NCBI GenBank assembly: GCA_007922195.1
Contig: ML682059.1
Coordinates: 12,575,181 to 12,639,180, forward strand
Origin: Podocnemis expansa
Taxonomy: Eukaryota > Chordata > Testudines > Podocnemididae
Reading direction: 5' to 3'
Length of the DNA stretch: 64,000 nt
Shown piece by piece: positions 1-12,200 of this stretch. The notes under the pieces were generated by a model. The model saw nothing but the letters and a program-made list of their open reading frames with translations, had not been told where the DNA came from and searched no databases. The first letter of the stretch is position 1; each line of letters begins with the position of its first letter. Both the position numbers and the translations under genes were made by a program.

Positions 1-99
1 TTATTAATAAATATTGCATATGTGTTCAGACCTATATGTATTGAAATAAATGCATAAATGCTTGCCATCCCTAAAAAATATCATGATCATATTTTGCAG
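1..99 (+). other. End of upstream intron with acceptor for exon 1
   Basis: AT-rich intron end. It finishes with a short pyrimidine stretch and GCAG at 96-99, directly before the first resolved dynein exon. No other feature is visible. Confidence 0.7.
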
Positions 100-251
100 A
101 CTCCAGGATCTTTTGATTGATTACAAAAAGTTTGTAAATGGAATTCCTACTGTGCTGGAACCAGTGATGAAACCATTCATGGAACAGATTGAGGAAGCCC
201 TCACTCCAGGACTGACACAAATATCATGGACTTCTTCAATCATTGACCAGT
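100..251 (+). CDS. DNAH5/DNAH8-like: Dynein exon 1 (N-terminal tail)
   Basis: Starts with the last base of a codon after GCAG and ends with one base of the next codon before GTATGG. Encodes a tail helix segment including [15 protein letters not shown], which matches the PGLT-x-WTS-x-NID block of outer-arm gamma-class heavy chains. The open frame continues to 397, but the residues after 251 no longer resemble dynein. Splicing at 251 joins in frame to exon 2 to give DQFIEKVY, which restores the family pattern, so 251 is the chosen end. Confidence 0.88.
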
Positions 252-3200
252 GTATGGACCTTTGTTATTTATATGCAAATCATAGAGTCATAGTGTTTGC
301 AGATGGAAAGACCTATTCCTATTATCTCATCCACTCCATCCCACTGTCAACCAAGTATGGTTTTCTACAGTATAATCTGCAGGTTTTTCCAGTCTAGTTT
401 TACATGTTATGAGTGATAGATGGTGCACATGTACACAAACTTAAATATTTTATATTTTCTTGATTGTAAATTGGATGACGTTTCAGTTGTTTTGATATGG
501 ATTATACTAGATAGGGACAGACCTGAATAGAGGATGGGTCATTGCCTCATGGCTCTGCAGGGACTCAGGCAGCATTTGTTCCTTAGTGAAGTAATGTCAC
601 TTTCTGCACCCCCTGAAAAGAAGAGTCAGCATTGAGAAGGGATGGCGCCATTGCCCCTTGAGAAGAAGTGTGCATATCTAAAGGTAGATCAGAGTACTAA
701 ATAAAAAGATATAGATCTGACACACCCATATCAGTACAGCTGACATCACCCATTATAACTTAAGGTTTTAAAATCCAACCTTGGAAATTCAGTAATTAAG
801 GTAAGGACACACACTACCATTGCTGTAGTCACCATACTTCACAGTGCAAGTACTGCCACTTTCACTTAGACCCCCTTTCTTCCTCTCTGCACATCCCTTG
901 GCAGAGTATTTTTTCCTTAATGCTCATAGTTGTGAATGTTTGATGTGTTGTATGTGTTGGGAGAAGATAGCTTGGTAAAGAATTGTGTGTAGGAGGGCAG
1001 TTAAAAGGTGTGATACAAAGATAGGCTCTCTTGGGGGCAAAGTGAAGCAGGTGGTCGCTTAGTGCCCCGAGCAGTTAAGGAGGCCCCATAGTGGTTGTCT
1101 GCTTCACTTACCCTTGTGCTGGTGCTGCAGGGTGGTGGGGGAGCGGGGGCTGCGGACTGCCAGGGCCAGAAGCTGTGCTGCCCGCCTGCCCAGCCAGCAT
1201 CTCTCCAGCGGGGTTAGAACGGCGTTTCCCCACGTAGACCCAGCCGGCTGTGACTCCCCAGGGGGCGGGAAGGTAGTGGCTGGTGCGGCGCTGTGGTTTG
1301 CTGGGAGTGGGGCTCCCTGGAGCAGCCCACTCCAAAGAGTTTGGGCTGCTTTGCCCCTGGCCACCCAAGGCCTGAACGGGCCTGATCCAGGCCCTGGGCT
1401 GCCTGGAGGTGAAGTGGCCGGAACTCTTCAGAGTGGGATGCTCCAGGGGGCCCTACTCCTGGCAAGCTGCAGCACCGTGTTGGCTGCTCTTCTTCCTCCC
1501 CCTGGGGAGGCATGGCCGTGTGTGGATAGATGGGGAGAGCTGCTGCACCCCTGGTGCAGAGAGGCTCCACAGACGCGCAGCGTAGCCTCTGGCCTGGGAG
1601 GTCCATGGCCCCCTGCCCTCCCCCATCCACAGGAGTTGGGACTGTGGGGGGGTGGTTAGGGCAGCAGTGGGGGCCTGGGGCCTTGGTGAGGGTGACATTG
1701 GGGGCCTATAGGGGGCTCCTTAAAGGGTCCTTGCCTGGGGTCCCCAATTAAGACTGCCTCTGCCTATAGATGACAAAAAAGAGAGTACCTACTACTGAAT
1801 GACTTAACTTTTCATTTCCTTGTTTGCATGGCTTTTTGTCCTGTGTTATATGTAAAGCAAACAAAAAGGCTTCCCAATTAATTTTTTTGTTTATTGATCT
1901 AATGCTTATTTAGATGTGGAAATTGCATGATTTTGGGATGAAGGGGACAGATCTGTAGGGTTTGAAATATAGCTGCTGAAGGAGAATATTTTGTCTGTGA
2001 TCCACTGCCTATCAAACCTTCACCATTGCAGGTAACAATCTGAGAGGAAATTATAGGTTGTGATGGAAAAAGTCACATGTCCAGCCCCATCACTCAGGCT
2101 TGGATGCACTTGGCCTATCAATCCTGATTACATACACAGTGCATACATTTTAATTTATAATTTGAAAAAGATGTTTCAATGGAGAGAGATAAATAGCAAG
2201 GTCCTTTAAGGGCTTGTACTGGGGCCTGTGCAGTTCAACATATTCATAAATAAATGTGACAAAATTTACAGATGATACAAATTTAATCAAGAAAAGTCCA
2301 AAGTTGACTGCAATGAGTTATAAAGGGATCTCACTATTCAAACTGGGCAAGAAAATGGCAGGTGAAATTCAGTGGTAAGTGCAAAGTAATGCACATTGGA
2401 AAACACATCCTCAAATATACATTCAAAAAGCTGGCTGTAAATTAGCTTTTAACATTCACAAAAGAGCTCATGGGGTCATTGAGGATAGTTCTTACAGAAG
2501 GTCAGGAATTTTTGGAAAAGGGTTAGCTATTAAGATAGAAAATATAATGCACTATAAAAATCAAACTTATGTTCACACCATCAATATTTCAAACAGTTCT
2601 GGTCATCCCATCTCAAAAGAATCTATAATAAAATATGATAAGGTACTGAGAATGGCAACAAAAATGATCAGGAGTAAGGAATAGCTTCCACACAAGGAGA
2701 GATTAAAAAGACTAGGATTGTTCAGTTTAGCAAAGAGATGGTTAAGCAGGACTATCATAGTGGTCTATAAATCAGTTATTAAATGGTGGTGTTTACCTCT
2801 TTATGTAGCACAAGAACTAGGGGTCACCCAATGAAATGAATAGACAGCAGGTTTAAAACTAAGAAAAGAAATACTACTTCATTCAATGTGCAGTTAACCT
2901 TGTAGAATTCATTGCCATGGGATGTTGTGCAGGCCAAAAGTACAACTAGGTTAAAATAAGAATTGGATAAGTTCATGGAGTATAGGTCCATCAATGGCTG
3001 TTAGTCAAGATGATTAGAAGATGCAACTTTCTTAAAGAAAAGAGATTTAGGAGCCTGAAGGAATCCTTCACCGGGGATGTCTGAGGTCATGTCACTTACA
3101 TGCCTTTACTTCAGTAACTTAGACTACCTCACGCTGACCTAAAGGAGAGTTCTGTGTAAACTCCAAAGTGCTTCTCTTTCACCAACAGAGGTTGGTCCAG

Positions 3201-6200
3201 TAAAGATATTACCTTACCAAGCTTGTCTATCCATCTTAGTCAGTCAGACTCCTTTAAGTCTACTAAAGCTTCTTCTCCCATGTACATAGGTGCAGTTATT
3301 TGCTGATGAGCTTGAAGAACTTATATTACCAATACAGGATGGTGTATACCAGCTATCTAGTGTCAGATATGCAAAACAAATTCTTCTGTCAGTTACACTA
3401 GTATAACTCTCAAGTAAGTTCACTGATTTCACTGCAAATTCAGTGGAATTACTCTGGATTAATAGTGGTGTAATTAACAGCAGAATTTGATCTATATATT
3501 TTAACTGTTAACAACACTTCCTAATTATTTTCCAAAACCTATAGAAACCCTGATCAGAAAGACTCATTTTAATCTAGGTGATAGTATTGTACGTGCATTA
3601 TTTCATAATAGTAAACAACAATTTTACAAAGGAAAAAGGTGAGGAGTACTTTTTAAGATGGGAGCTACTTTAATTTCCACCTTCTCTAGGGCGTCAACTT
3701 TTTTGTTTTCATACAAGTTTTTAGTGAGTACCAAGCAATTCATGTATATTTATGCAAACTACTTATTAGGCATTCTAGTTCCAGGTAGGCTGAGTTTCTT
3801 TAAAGATCATTGTCAAAATTCTAGTTTCTATCCATTAAGTTATACATAGGACATGCTGGTTTATAGCTGAACTTTAAAAAAATTGAATGTAAATGCGCAT
3901 GATATGCCATTCACTGTACAAACCTCAAGTACACAAACCCTGCCTCGAAGAGCATAAAATGCCTAGTAATAGGGTCATGATAGATCCAAATGCATAAATG
4001 TAAAGCTGTGAGAAGGAATTTGTGTATTGTAGTACTATAACAAGCCAACAGGTTCTGCTTGTTGATCAGTTTTCAGTTGAGGCAGATTGGTATATGGCTT
4101 TATTCATGTTCTTTTAAATGTAAATAAGATAATTTAAAAAAGCGTGGTTTATTTTACAGTCTCAACCAAAGGCTTTTTGGTGCTTGTTTAATTAGTACAG
4201 TAGCACATTATTCTTAAAAAAGATACTACAAATATTCTTTAAAATAATAATAAAACATTGGTTACTAACACCCACCTCACTACCCACACAATGTTAATTC
4301 AGTAACTGTGCTTTTAATACCCTACAGCAAGGGTTGGCAATCTTTGCTGGCCCCTGTGCCAGCCCTGCCCCCTGAACCCTTAGCAGGTGCCAGGTAGGCC
4401 CAGCTGGGGAGCGGGGTCAGCAGGGGATGGGGGCTGCGTGGCAGGGCTGGCTGGGGAGGCAGCCATGGCACCACAGGACCAGGAACTCTGTGCGCTGCTG
4501 TGCATAGGCCTGCATGTCAGGGTGGCTAACCCCTATCCTATAGTCTGAATATTTGGAACAGTTTTTACTGATGGTTTCAGCTGATGTGGTCTGTGTGGTT
4601 CTTTGGGTTCTTTGTGGTTCTTTGGGCCAGCTTCCTCTGTGGCAGCTTTTTCCCCCTTGTCTGTTGACTTAAGAGTTATAGCAGGGTTGTATGGGTGGCT
4701 GGTATTGGCTTTCCCGTGGGAATTGGAACTGGGGATTATCAACTTTCATGGAAGTGCATGCTTTTCTTGCATGAGGATGAAATGCTTTCTTTTTGTGTCT
4801 GCTCTGCTAGAAATTAAACTGGGGTTTTTGAAGGATTAATTATCCAGTATATTTTGCAATTAGTTCTGGTAAAGTGCATCTTTTACTTCAGTATGAACTA
4901 GATCCTTTTCTTTCTCACTGTACAGAAACACTTTTTTTTAGAACACTGTCATCCTCAGATGTTAGAACAATTGTGAACATCAAAACTGGCTGGCAGTATT
5001 TGCCACTTTAATAGTGTCCCCCAGTTGCTCATTAAAGGCTCCATCCTGCCAGCCTATGATTTTCATTTGTGAGGTGCTGAGTGCATTCAATTCCAGTTGA
5101 TTTAAATGAGAGCTAAAGGTACTTACAGGTTTGCACCTTTACAGAGTGGCGGTTGTGAATTGTTTAGTGTAATGGGTGTTGCTCTTTAGCATGCACCCTA
5201 TTGGCCATGCTGGTGTACTGCACTCAGCATCTCACTACCCAGAGTAGATTAGTTCAATACATACCCACTTTGTGGAATCTGATTTACTAAGTATTTCTAC
5301 TAAGTTTAACTCACTTCATTGGCTGCTGAATTTCATACCTGCTCTGGATCCGTATAAAAATCCCAGTTAGTTTTCTTCCCTGTGTTCTAGATGCCTCATT
5401 ACCAAATACTTCCTGGAGTTTTGAGGGTAGGGTGGGATGTTCTTTAAGCAGTCATTCTCTATCTCTCCTTAAACCAGGAGTCTCCTTCTTGGAGAAGTAC
5501 TGTAACTTAGGCGGTTACTTTCTTTTCTCCTTAGGACAGGAAACCCCTGCTGCTTTCCTGTAATAGGGTATACGTGAAGCAGTCATTCCATCTCCTTAAG
5601 GCAGGAGCCCCAGCCCTTCCCTTGGAGCTGGGTAATTCAAGCAGTTGTTAACTCTCTCCTTAAGCCAGGAGTCCCCACAGCCAGAGTTCCCTCTAATTTT
5701 TCATAGGCTGTGTGCCCAAAAAATTTCATTTGTGCACATTTTTGGAACCAGTGTCTGAATTTGTGCACACTCAAGTGAGTGTTGTCAAACTTTAAGTGTG
5801 TATGATGCAAATAATGTCTAAACTTCATTTTGATATGGTGATGGAATTGATTTTATAAATTACAAAACCTTATTTGAAACATGCTACTTGAAATCACCTT
5901 CTTAAAGTAGCATAAAAATATTAGCACTGTTGAATTTTTTGTGCATGCTTTGTGTGCATGGGTTTCACGACTTGTGTGTGCATGCACACGTGGATAGCTT
6001 AGAGGGAACAGTGACTGTAGGGCCTTAGCCAGTTTGTCCTGTCACTGAGTCCTTCCCTCCCAGTGAGTCCTCAGACTTGGAAGATTCAGTAGGCAGCCTT
6101 TCCTTGGTGTCTGGCATGCTTTGAGGACAGAGGCAGCATGTATGCTGGTCCTCTTCCTTACAGCTTATCCCCAAATGACCCTCTGCATGGATCCTAATTC

Positions 6201-9200
6201 CAGGCCCTTAAAGAAATAGTGAATGATTTTCTCCCAAAGACTGCTCATTCCTTAGGCTGCTTCCTCTCTCCCAAAACCCCTTATAACCTATATCTTTGGA
6301 TACATCAAAACATCCCTAAATCTTACAGGGTTATGACAGTGTTGGGGTGGTGGGCCAGCCCCAAGCTACCACTACCCTTAAAGTGGCTATCTTTTCAATC
6401 TTAGTTTATACGTGTCTAGGTATTTATATGGCACTCATCACTTGCGTCTGGGCTTAGTGCAGACATTAATGAATTTATCCTCATAACACTCTTGAGAGGC
6501 AGGGAAATATCAATATCTCTGATAGAGGACTGAGATGCAGAGATTAGGCCAATTGTTTAAATCTGAGAGAGAGAATTGAACCTGGATTTCCAGAAGGCCA
6601 ACCTAGTGCATGGGCAATAGGACATTGTACACCTCCACCATACACCAACAGGGAAGAATGAAGATATTGAACAGAACTGGACTCAAAACTGGTCCCCACA
6701 GGACCACTTGGTATGCCCTTCTAACTTGTCTGTGCATCACTGATGATTACTCTCTGGGAACAGTCTTCCAAACAGCTGTGCACCATGTTATAGTAGCTTT
6801 ACCTAAGTTGTATGTTCTTAGTTTGTTAACGAGAAGGTCATGTGACAGAGTATCAAAAGCCTTAGCAGTCAAAATACATCACAGCTATCACATCCCCAAG
6901 ATCCACAAGACTTGTAGCTCTGTCAAAGAAAGCTTTCATGTTGGTATGACATGATTTGTTCTTGAGAAATCCATGCTGACTGTCACTTACCACCTTGTCT
7001 TCTAGGTGGTTGCAAATTGATTGTTTACATACTTGATCCATTATCTTTCCGGGTACTGAAATTAAGCAGAATGGTCTGTAATTTTCCAAGCTGTCTTTAT
7101 TTCCCTTTTTATAGACTGACACTATATTTGCCCTTTTTCAGTCCTCTGGAAGCTCTCCTGTCTTTTATGACTTTTTGAAGATAATCGTTATGGCTCAGTA
7201 TCTCCTCATTCAGCTTCTTTAGTATTCTAAGATGTATTTCATCAGACCCTGGTGACTATATGACATCTAAACTAAGTAATTTTCAGCTTGCTCTTTCCCT
7301 ATTTTAGTTTCATATCCTATATCATTTCCATTGCCATTTACTGTGTCAGATGGCCAGTTATGACAAACATTTTTAATGAAAAAAGAAACAAAAGTCATTT
7401 AACACTTCTGCCATTTCCTCATTTTCTGTGACCATTCCCACCCCCCATTAAGTAAGAGGCCTACCCCATCCTTGGTCATCTTTTTGCTTCTAATGTATTT
7501 GTTGAATGTTTTCTTATTGTGTAGAATGTTTTCCTGTTACCCTTTATGTCTGTAACTGGTTTAACCTTGTTTTGTGCATTGACCTTCTAAGTTTTACCCT
7601 ACATATTTGTGTTATTTGTTTGTATTCATCCTTCACAGTGTGACCTAATTCCAACTTTTTGTAGAACTTTTTTTGAATTTCAGATCACTGAAGATCTCCT
7701 GGACTGTGATATCACAGTCAACACACATTGTTCATATTTGTTTCTGCAGGCAATGCATTTCTGTTGACAAGAGATGTTCATGTTAAGTATGATAGTTTCC
7801 TTGTTCAGTATTTTCCACTGAAAATATCAATTTTTGCCCAGTATTATCACAAATTGGTAGATCAGATATCACAGCAATTCTTCTTTACATAGAACAGGAA
7901 ATACTTTTGGTTATACCAATACCACTGTGTAGTAAATGTGGATAAACAATGACTTTTTAATTATGACCACAGTATAGTTACAAAGAGATAAAAGTATCAT
8001 GATTTGCTGAATGTACTTTTGTGTGATTTTATTTTTATTCTACTTTATCATGAAAATAAAACAAAAGATTTGTTTTAAGAAATGTGTGCAGTACTTTGTT
8101 GCAAAGTAAGGCTGTGTGGAGGAGAGGTCTGGAAGTATAAATAGAAGCTAAAGATTGAAGAGTTAGAGGGAAAACTACTTTTCCACAGAGACCCTTCTCT
8201 GGCATGATTTAGTTCTCACAATGCTTGTAGAGGATTCCATTAAATAATACATTTGTAAAAAGAAATTCATTGACATAATCTATGTACTTACTAACTTTGA
8301 AGAATTTTGCCCATTAACTTTATAAATGTATTTGGATGATGAAATACTGAATAGTTGAGATGAAATATGGAGCAGGTCTGCTTTTTCTTAAGTAGGTGTA
8401 TGTATGAAGGATGAAATATCTTTTCAATAGTCATATCCCCTTTATTTCCATTGTACTGTTATTGATTCTTTCCATTAGTTACTGTCCTCTTTAATATAAC
8501 ACATTTAACATATGTATTCCATTATGTCCTTTTCTTGTAAAACAGTTATATTTTAAAGATTCAGATGTACCTAGACCCATTAAATCTTTGGTTTCAGGTC
8601 TTTAAATTAGTAAGTAATCATTAATTATGATCCACATTTAGGAAGATAAGTCTTTTATATTCCAATGTGATGTATTTTTAAATGAAGTGATTTCATGTGC
8701 TAAATTTTGCATGTTCTCATTTTATTTTCTGTTTGCTTAGTTATTGAGAAAGTTTACAGTTCTCTGGAAGAAGTGGGATATATAGTCAAAGAAGCTTCTG
8801 ATACTCTAGAATGTAGAATTGAAAGAATTCTGCAGGATATGTCAGACACTCATCTTATAACGCTGCCTGAAGATGAACCTATTGAAGTACCTGCTTTCCT
8901 GGAAAGGACAGAAAAACTTACTGCAATAGCTGCTGAAAGTCTGTCTCAGTAAGTCTACTCATGTGTGGTTTGTAGATTCCATAATGGTAGGACTTATAAT
9001 GGTATATTTAACATTTTAATCTCTATTGTAACAAGATTTCTGGACCAAACAAATCTTATTTTGAATGTAGCAGGGTAGTTTCTCTGCTCTGGCTTAGAAA
9101 GGGTTAAAAACTTTGCATGGAGTGACTGGAGCAGAGGGCTGCAGGATCAATCAAGGCACAGCAGACTATATAAAGCCAGGACTGCAGCTCTTGCTTGGGG

Positions 9201-12200
9201 CAGTTTGCCTCAGACCTTGGAGGAGGAAGTTCAGTCTGTCAGCGGTGTTGTGGGGACTGGACCCTAGACAGATCCCAAGTTACTGCCAAGATTCAGTGAA
9301 ACCACGGCCTTGATACAAGGTGGAGGTGTGAATGGCCTAGAGTACCTGGTGAGGGCACAGGCTGAGGAGTGAGGGGGTTGAGGTGGCGAGTGCATAGGGT
9401 CCCTGGGCCAGGGCCCAAAGGAGTGGGAAGGCTCAGGTCCCACATGCCTTCCCCGACTACCAGTGAGTGGTAGAGGGCTGATATTCACTTGCCTTTCTTT
9501 TGGGTAAAAAGTTTTAGAGCAGCCCATTACCTATGAAGTGACAAATAAACTTGATTCTTAATGTTAACTTACTGATTTAGGTTTAGAAGATAGACTCTTC
9601 AACTATCCAGTAAAAAAAGCAAGGAGTCTTTGGGGCACTTAAAGACTAACAGATTTATTGGCTTTTCAAAGCATCTGATGAAGTGGGATATTCTCCCATG
9701 AAAGCTCATGCGATAAATAAATCTGTTAGTCTGTAAGTGCCACAAGACTCCTTGCTTTATTTTACTTTACTATACTAACAGGGCTGCTCCTTTGTAACTC
9801 ACCTATCCAGGTGCTGCATACAGTATGTTGCATCATTACATTATCATGTAATTCTTTTTCAACTGTGTTTCACTGAAACATATCTAAATGTGCTGTGGGT
9901 GTCAGAATGAGGAAAGGCTGCTTCACTTTTAACCGCTAAAACTTTTTTATGATTTGGTGCGCACACCAAGTTAGCTTGCTGTATTGTCCTGATAAGCCCT
10001 ATCTAAATGAAACATACATCTCTGATTTCTCACCAGGGCTGGAAAAAAAAAAATTGATCCTCTTTAAAGAATCCATGAGATTTAGTTTTACTGAATGTAC
10101 TGCAGTCTGCAAAATAGGATGCTTGACATCCACAGGATACTTTAATATCTGTTTGTACTAACAGTAGAAACAAACTGAAAAGTTGAGATGTGCTTCTTCA
10201 TTTACCTTTTAATATAGGGTGCTGTGAAAACCACTGTAGCAGGAGGCTTTCTTCTTTTTTAGGCATCCCTATTTCTTTTGTGGGTGGTTATATTCTGAAA
10301 TCCATAATGTTCCTTTGTAGACAAAGCCAGCAAGTGGAACGTTCTATGTATGAATTAATAGACATTCTGATGCACAGATTGAAACCAGAAGACAAAAGCA
10401 ATCTGCAGGTAAGACCTAAAATACACATAATTATGAGTCATTTATTAAGATGCCCATATTTCATATATGAAATATGATTTATTTGGAGAAATTATTTTGT
10501 TTTTGTTGCTTCACTTTGACTTTTCAGGATTCATTTGCCTGTGGACACCTTGATGTGAAACAGAAAACACGCTGCCAAGAATGTCTGTCCTGTAGTTACT
10601 ACAACCTTATGGGGCAGCTTTGTCAGAAAAATACTGACTCTCTTGTCAAAAGTAGGTCTTGCATTTTAAACTATACTTACTAGTAACTTGTTTATTGCAG
10701 TACACATATGTATAATATTTTAAAATTTTCTGCTTCTTGTTGTCACAACTATAATTTTGCTAAAATATTCTATTTATATAGGCACCAGGATTTCTCTGGA
10801 CACTTTAAGGCATCGTTTGCAGGTTCTCAACTCTAAATATCAAATGACCAAATTCATAAAGGATCAAAGAGTTCCATTATTCAAAGCTGAAATTCAACTG
10901 GCTATTCCAAATGTTGTCTTGAGACCTAGTCTTGATGAGATCCAGGTAATAAAAAAAATCCACATTACTATCATTCTTGGTATAGCATACTTATTTAAAT
11001 AAGTTTTTAAAAAACAAAAATAAGGCTTGTCTATTAAACCTCAGGTAAGAATAGAAATGAGGATAAATATGACTCTATTTTAAAAAAATGGTACACAAGA
11101 TAGCATTTTGAGAAATTAGAAAAGTGTAGACATCAATCAAGATGTTGTACTGGTCAATAAAAGCAATAACTCAACTGAAAACATATCACTTTGTCTGCAA
11201 CCCTCTACTTCCAAAAGGAGAACTGTTCAAAGAGTCTGTGCAAACCAAGGAAGTTGAATTCAAAGCATAAATAAAAACTGCTCTGGTTGCTCACATTACT
11301 TAGAACTCCTCAAGAATATTCAATAATCACATCACTGTGAATTAACAACTGTATGTCAGCTGCCATACGGTGACATCCTGATTTAGTGAAGAGTTTTAAA
11401 ACATTCTTAAGTGTAAACATGTGAGTAATACCATTTTATTTCAGTAAAGCACTTAAGAACGTGCTCAGAATCCAATGCTACAAAAATTGTTTTACACTGA
11501 CTCCAAAAGTAACTGATTATAATGGGACTCTTTAAAATCCTTGGATGAAAGGCATGTAGAATAATAAGGGTTATCAATATATGGTTTAATCCGTGTCTAA
11601 GATAATTCATAAACAGGTTTATCTTTGTGCTGTTGTGGATAGAGCTTTATGGAATACCCCTTTCTTAATGTATCTGAATTATTTGGAGCGCCCTTTAATA
11701 CATCACTACTTAGAATATAGAATTGCTAAGTGGAAGAATGTAAAGACAAGAGGTGCATTTTTTCACTTTACTATTAGTCAGACATGGGCTTTTTAGATCC
11801 AAAGAGGCAGCCGTGTTAGTCTAGTTCAATAAAAAGCCTGACCTTTATGCTTGTATAAGATGAGTGTTTTAATCTTTTTAGAATGCTGTAAACAAAGCAG
11901 TAAACATCATATTGTTGATGGCCAGAGATATCCCACAGTGGAACTTTGCTCATTTACATCATAGACAGCAACAGGTAGGGTATTTTTTTTAAGACTTCAG
12001 CAGGTGGAGTGTTTCTTAAAATTTGAATTGCATGGAATGTTAAAGATGAATGGTTAAAGAAATAAATACTTAGAGTTTACATTTCAAATTTCCCAGAAAA
12101 GTTTTTGTTCACATTAATATTTTGACTTGTAGCTTTGAACTTTTTCTGGTGAGGTACATTGTACAATTTAGTGAAAACATATGTATCTGTGTAAAATCTT

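Larger units (their letters stand above)
252..8740 (+). other. Intron 1, repeat-rich
   Basis: 8.5 kb intron. Recognisable contents are a GC-rich element (about 1030-1755), a sense CR1 fragment (2190-3010), two hAT-like MITEs (4324-4545 and 5682-6013), a tandem array (5447-5685), a MIR-like piece (6425-6615) and an antisense CR1 with reverse-transcriptase coding (6655-7705). At 3404-3500 there is a short stretch like a common reptile interspersed repeat. I see nothing else with coding character; 252-1029, 3011-4323 and 7706-8740 look like plain AT-rich intron. Confidence 0.7.
8949..10320 (+). other. Intron 2
   Basis: Contains a TATATAAAG-bearing block at about 9067-9530 and a foldback insertion at 9611-9802. 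The rest (9811-10320) is unremarkable AT-rich intron. Open frames here resemble no protein. Confidence 0.6.

Noticed and set aside
252..397. Extension of dynein exon 1 to the stop at 397
   Set aside because: Residues after 251 lose all dynein similarity, and splicing at 251 restores the conserved DQFIEKV sequence with exon 2.
1114..1659. 181-codon open frame in the GC-rich block
   Set aside because: Overlapping frames are open on both strands, it has no family resemblance, and it lies in a repeat-like GC island.
9169..9177. TATATAAAG as a gene promoter
   Set aside because: It lies inside an intron of the dynein gene with no downstream gene; more likely part of an LTR-like repeat.
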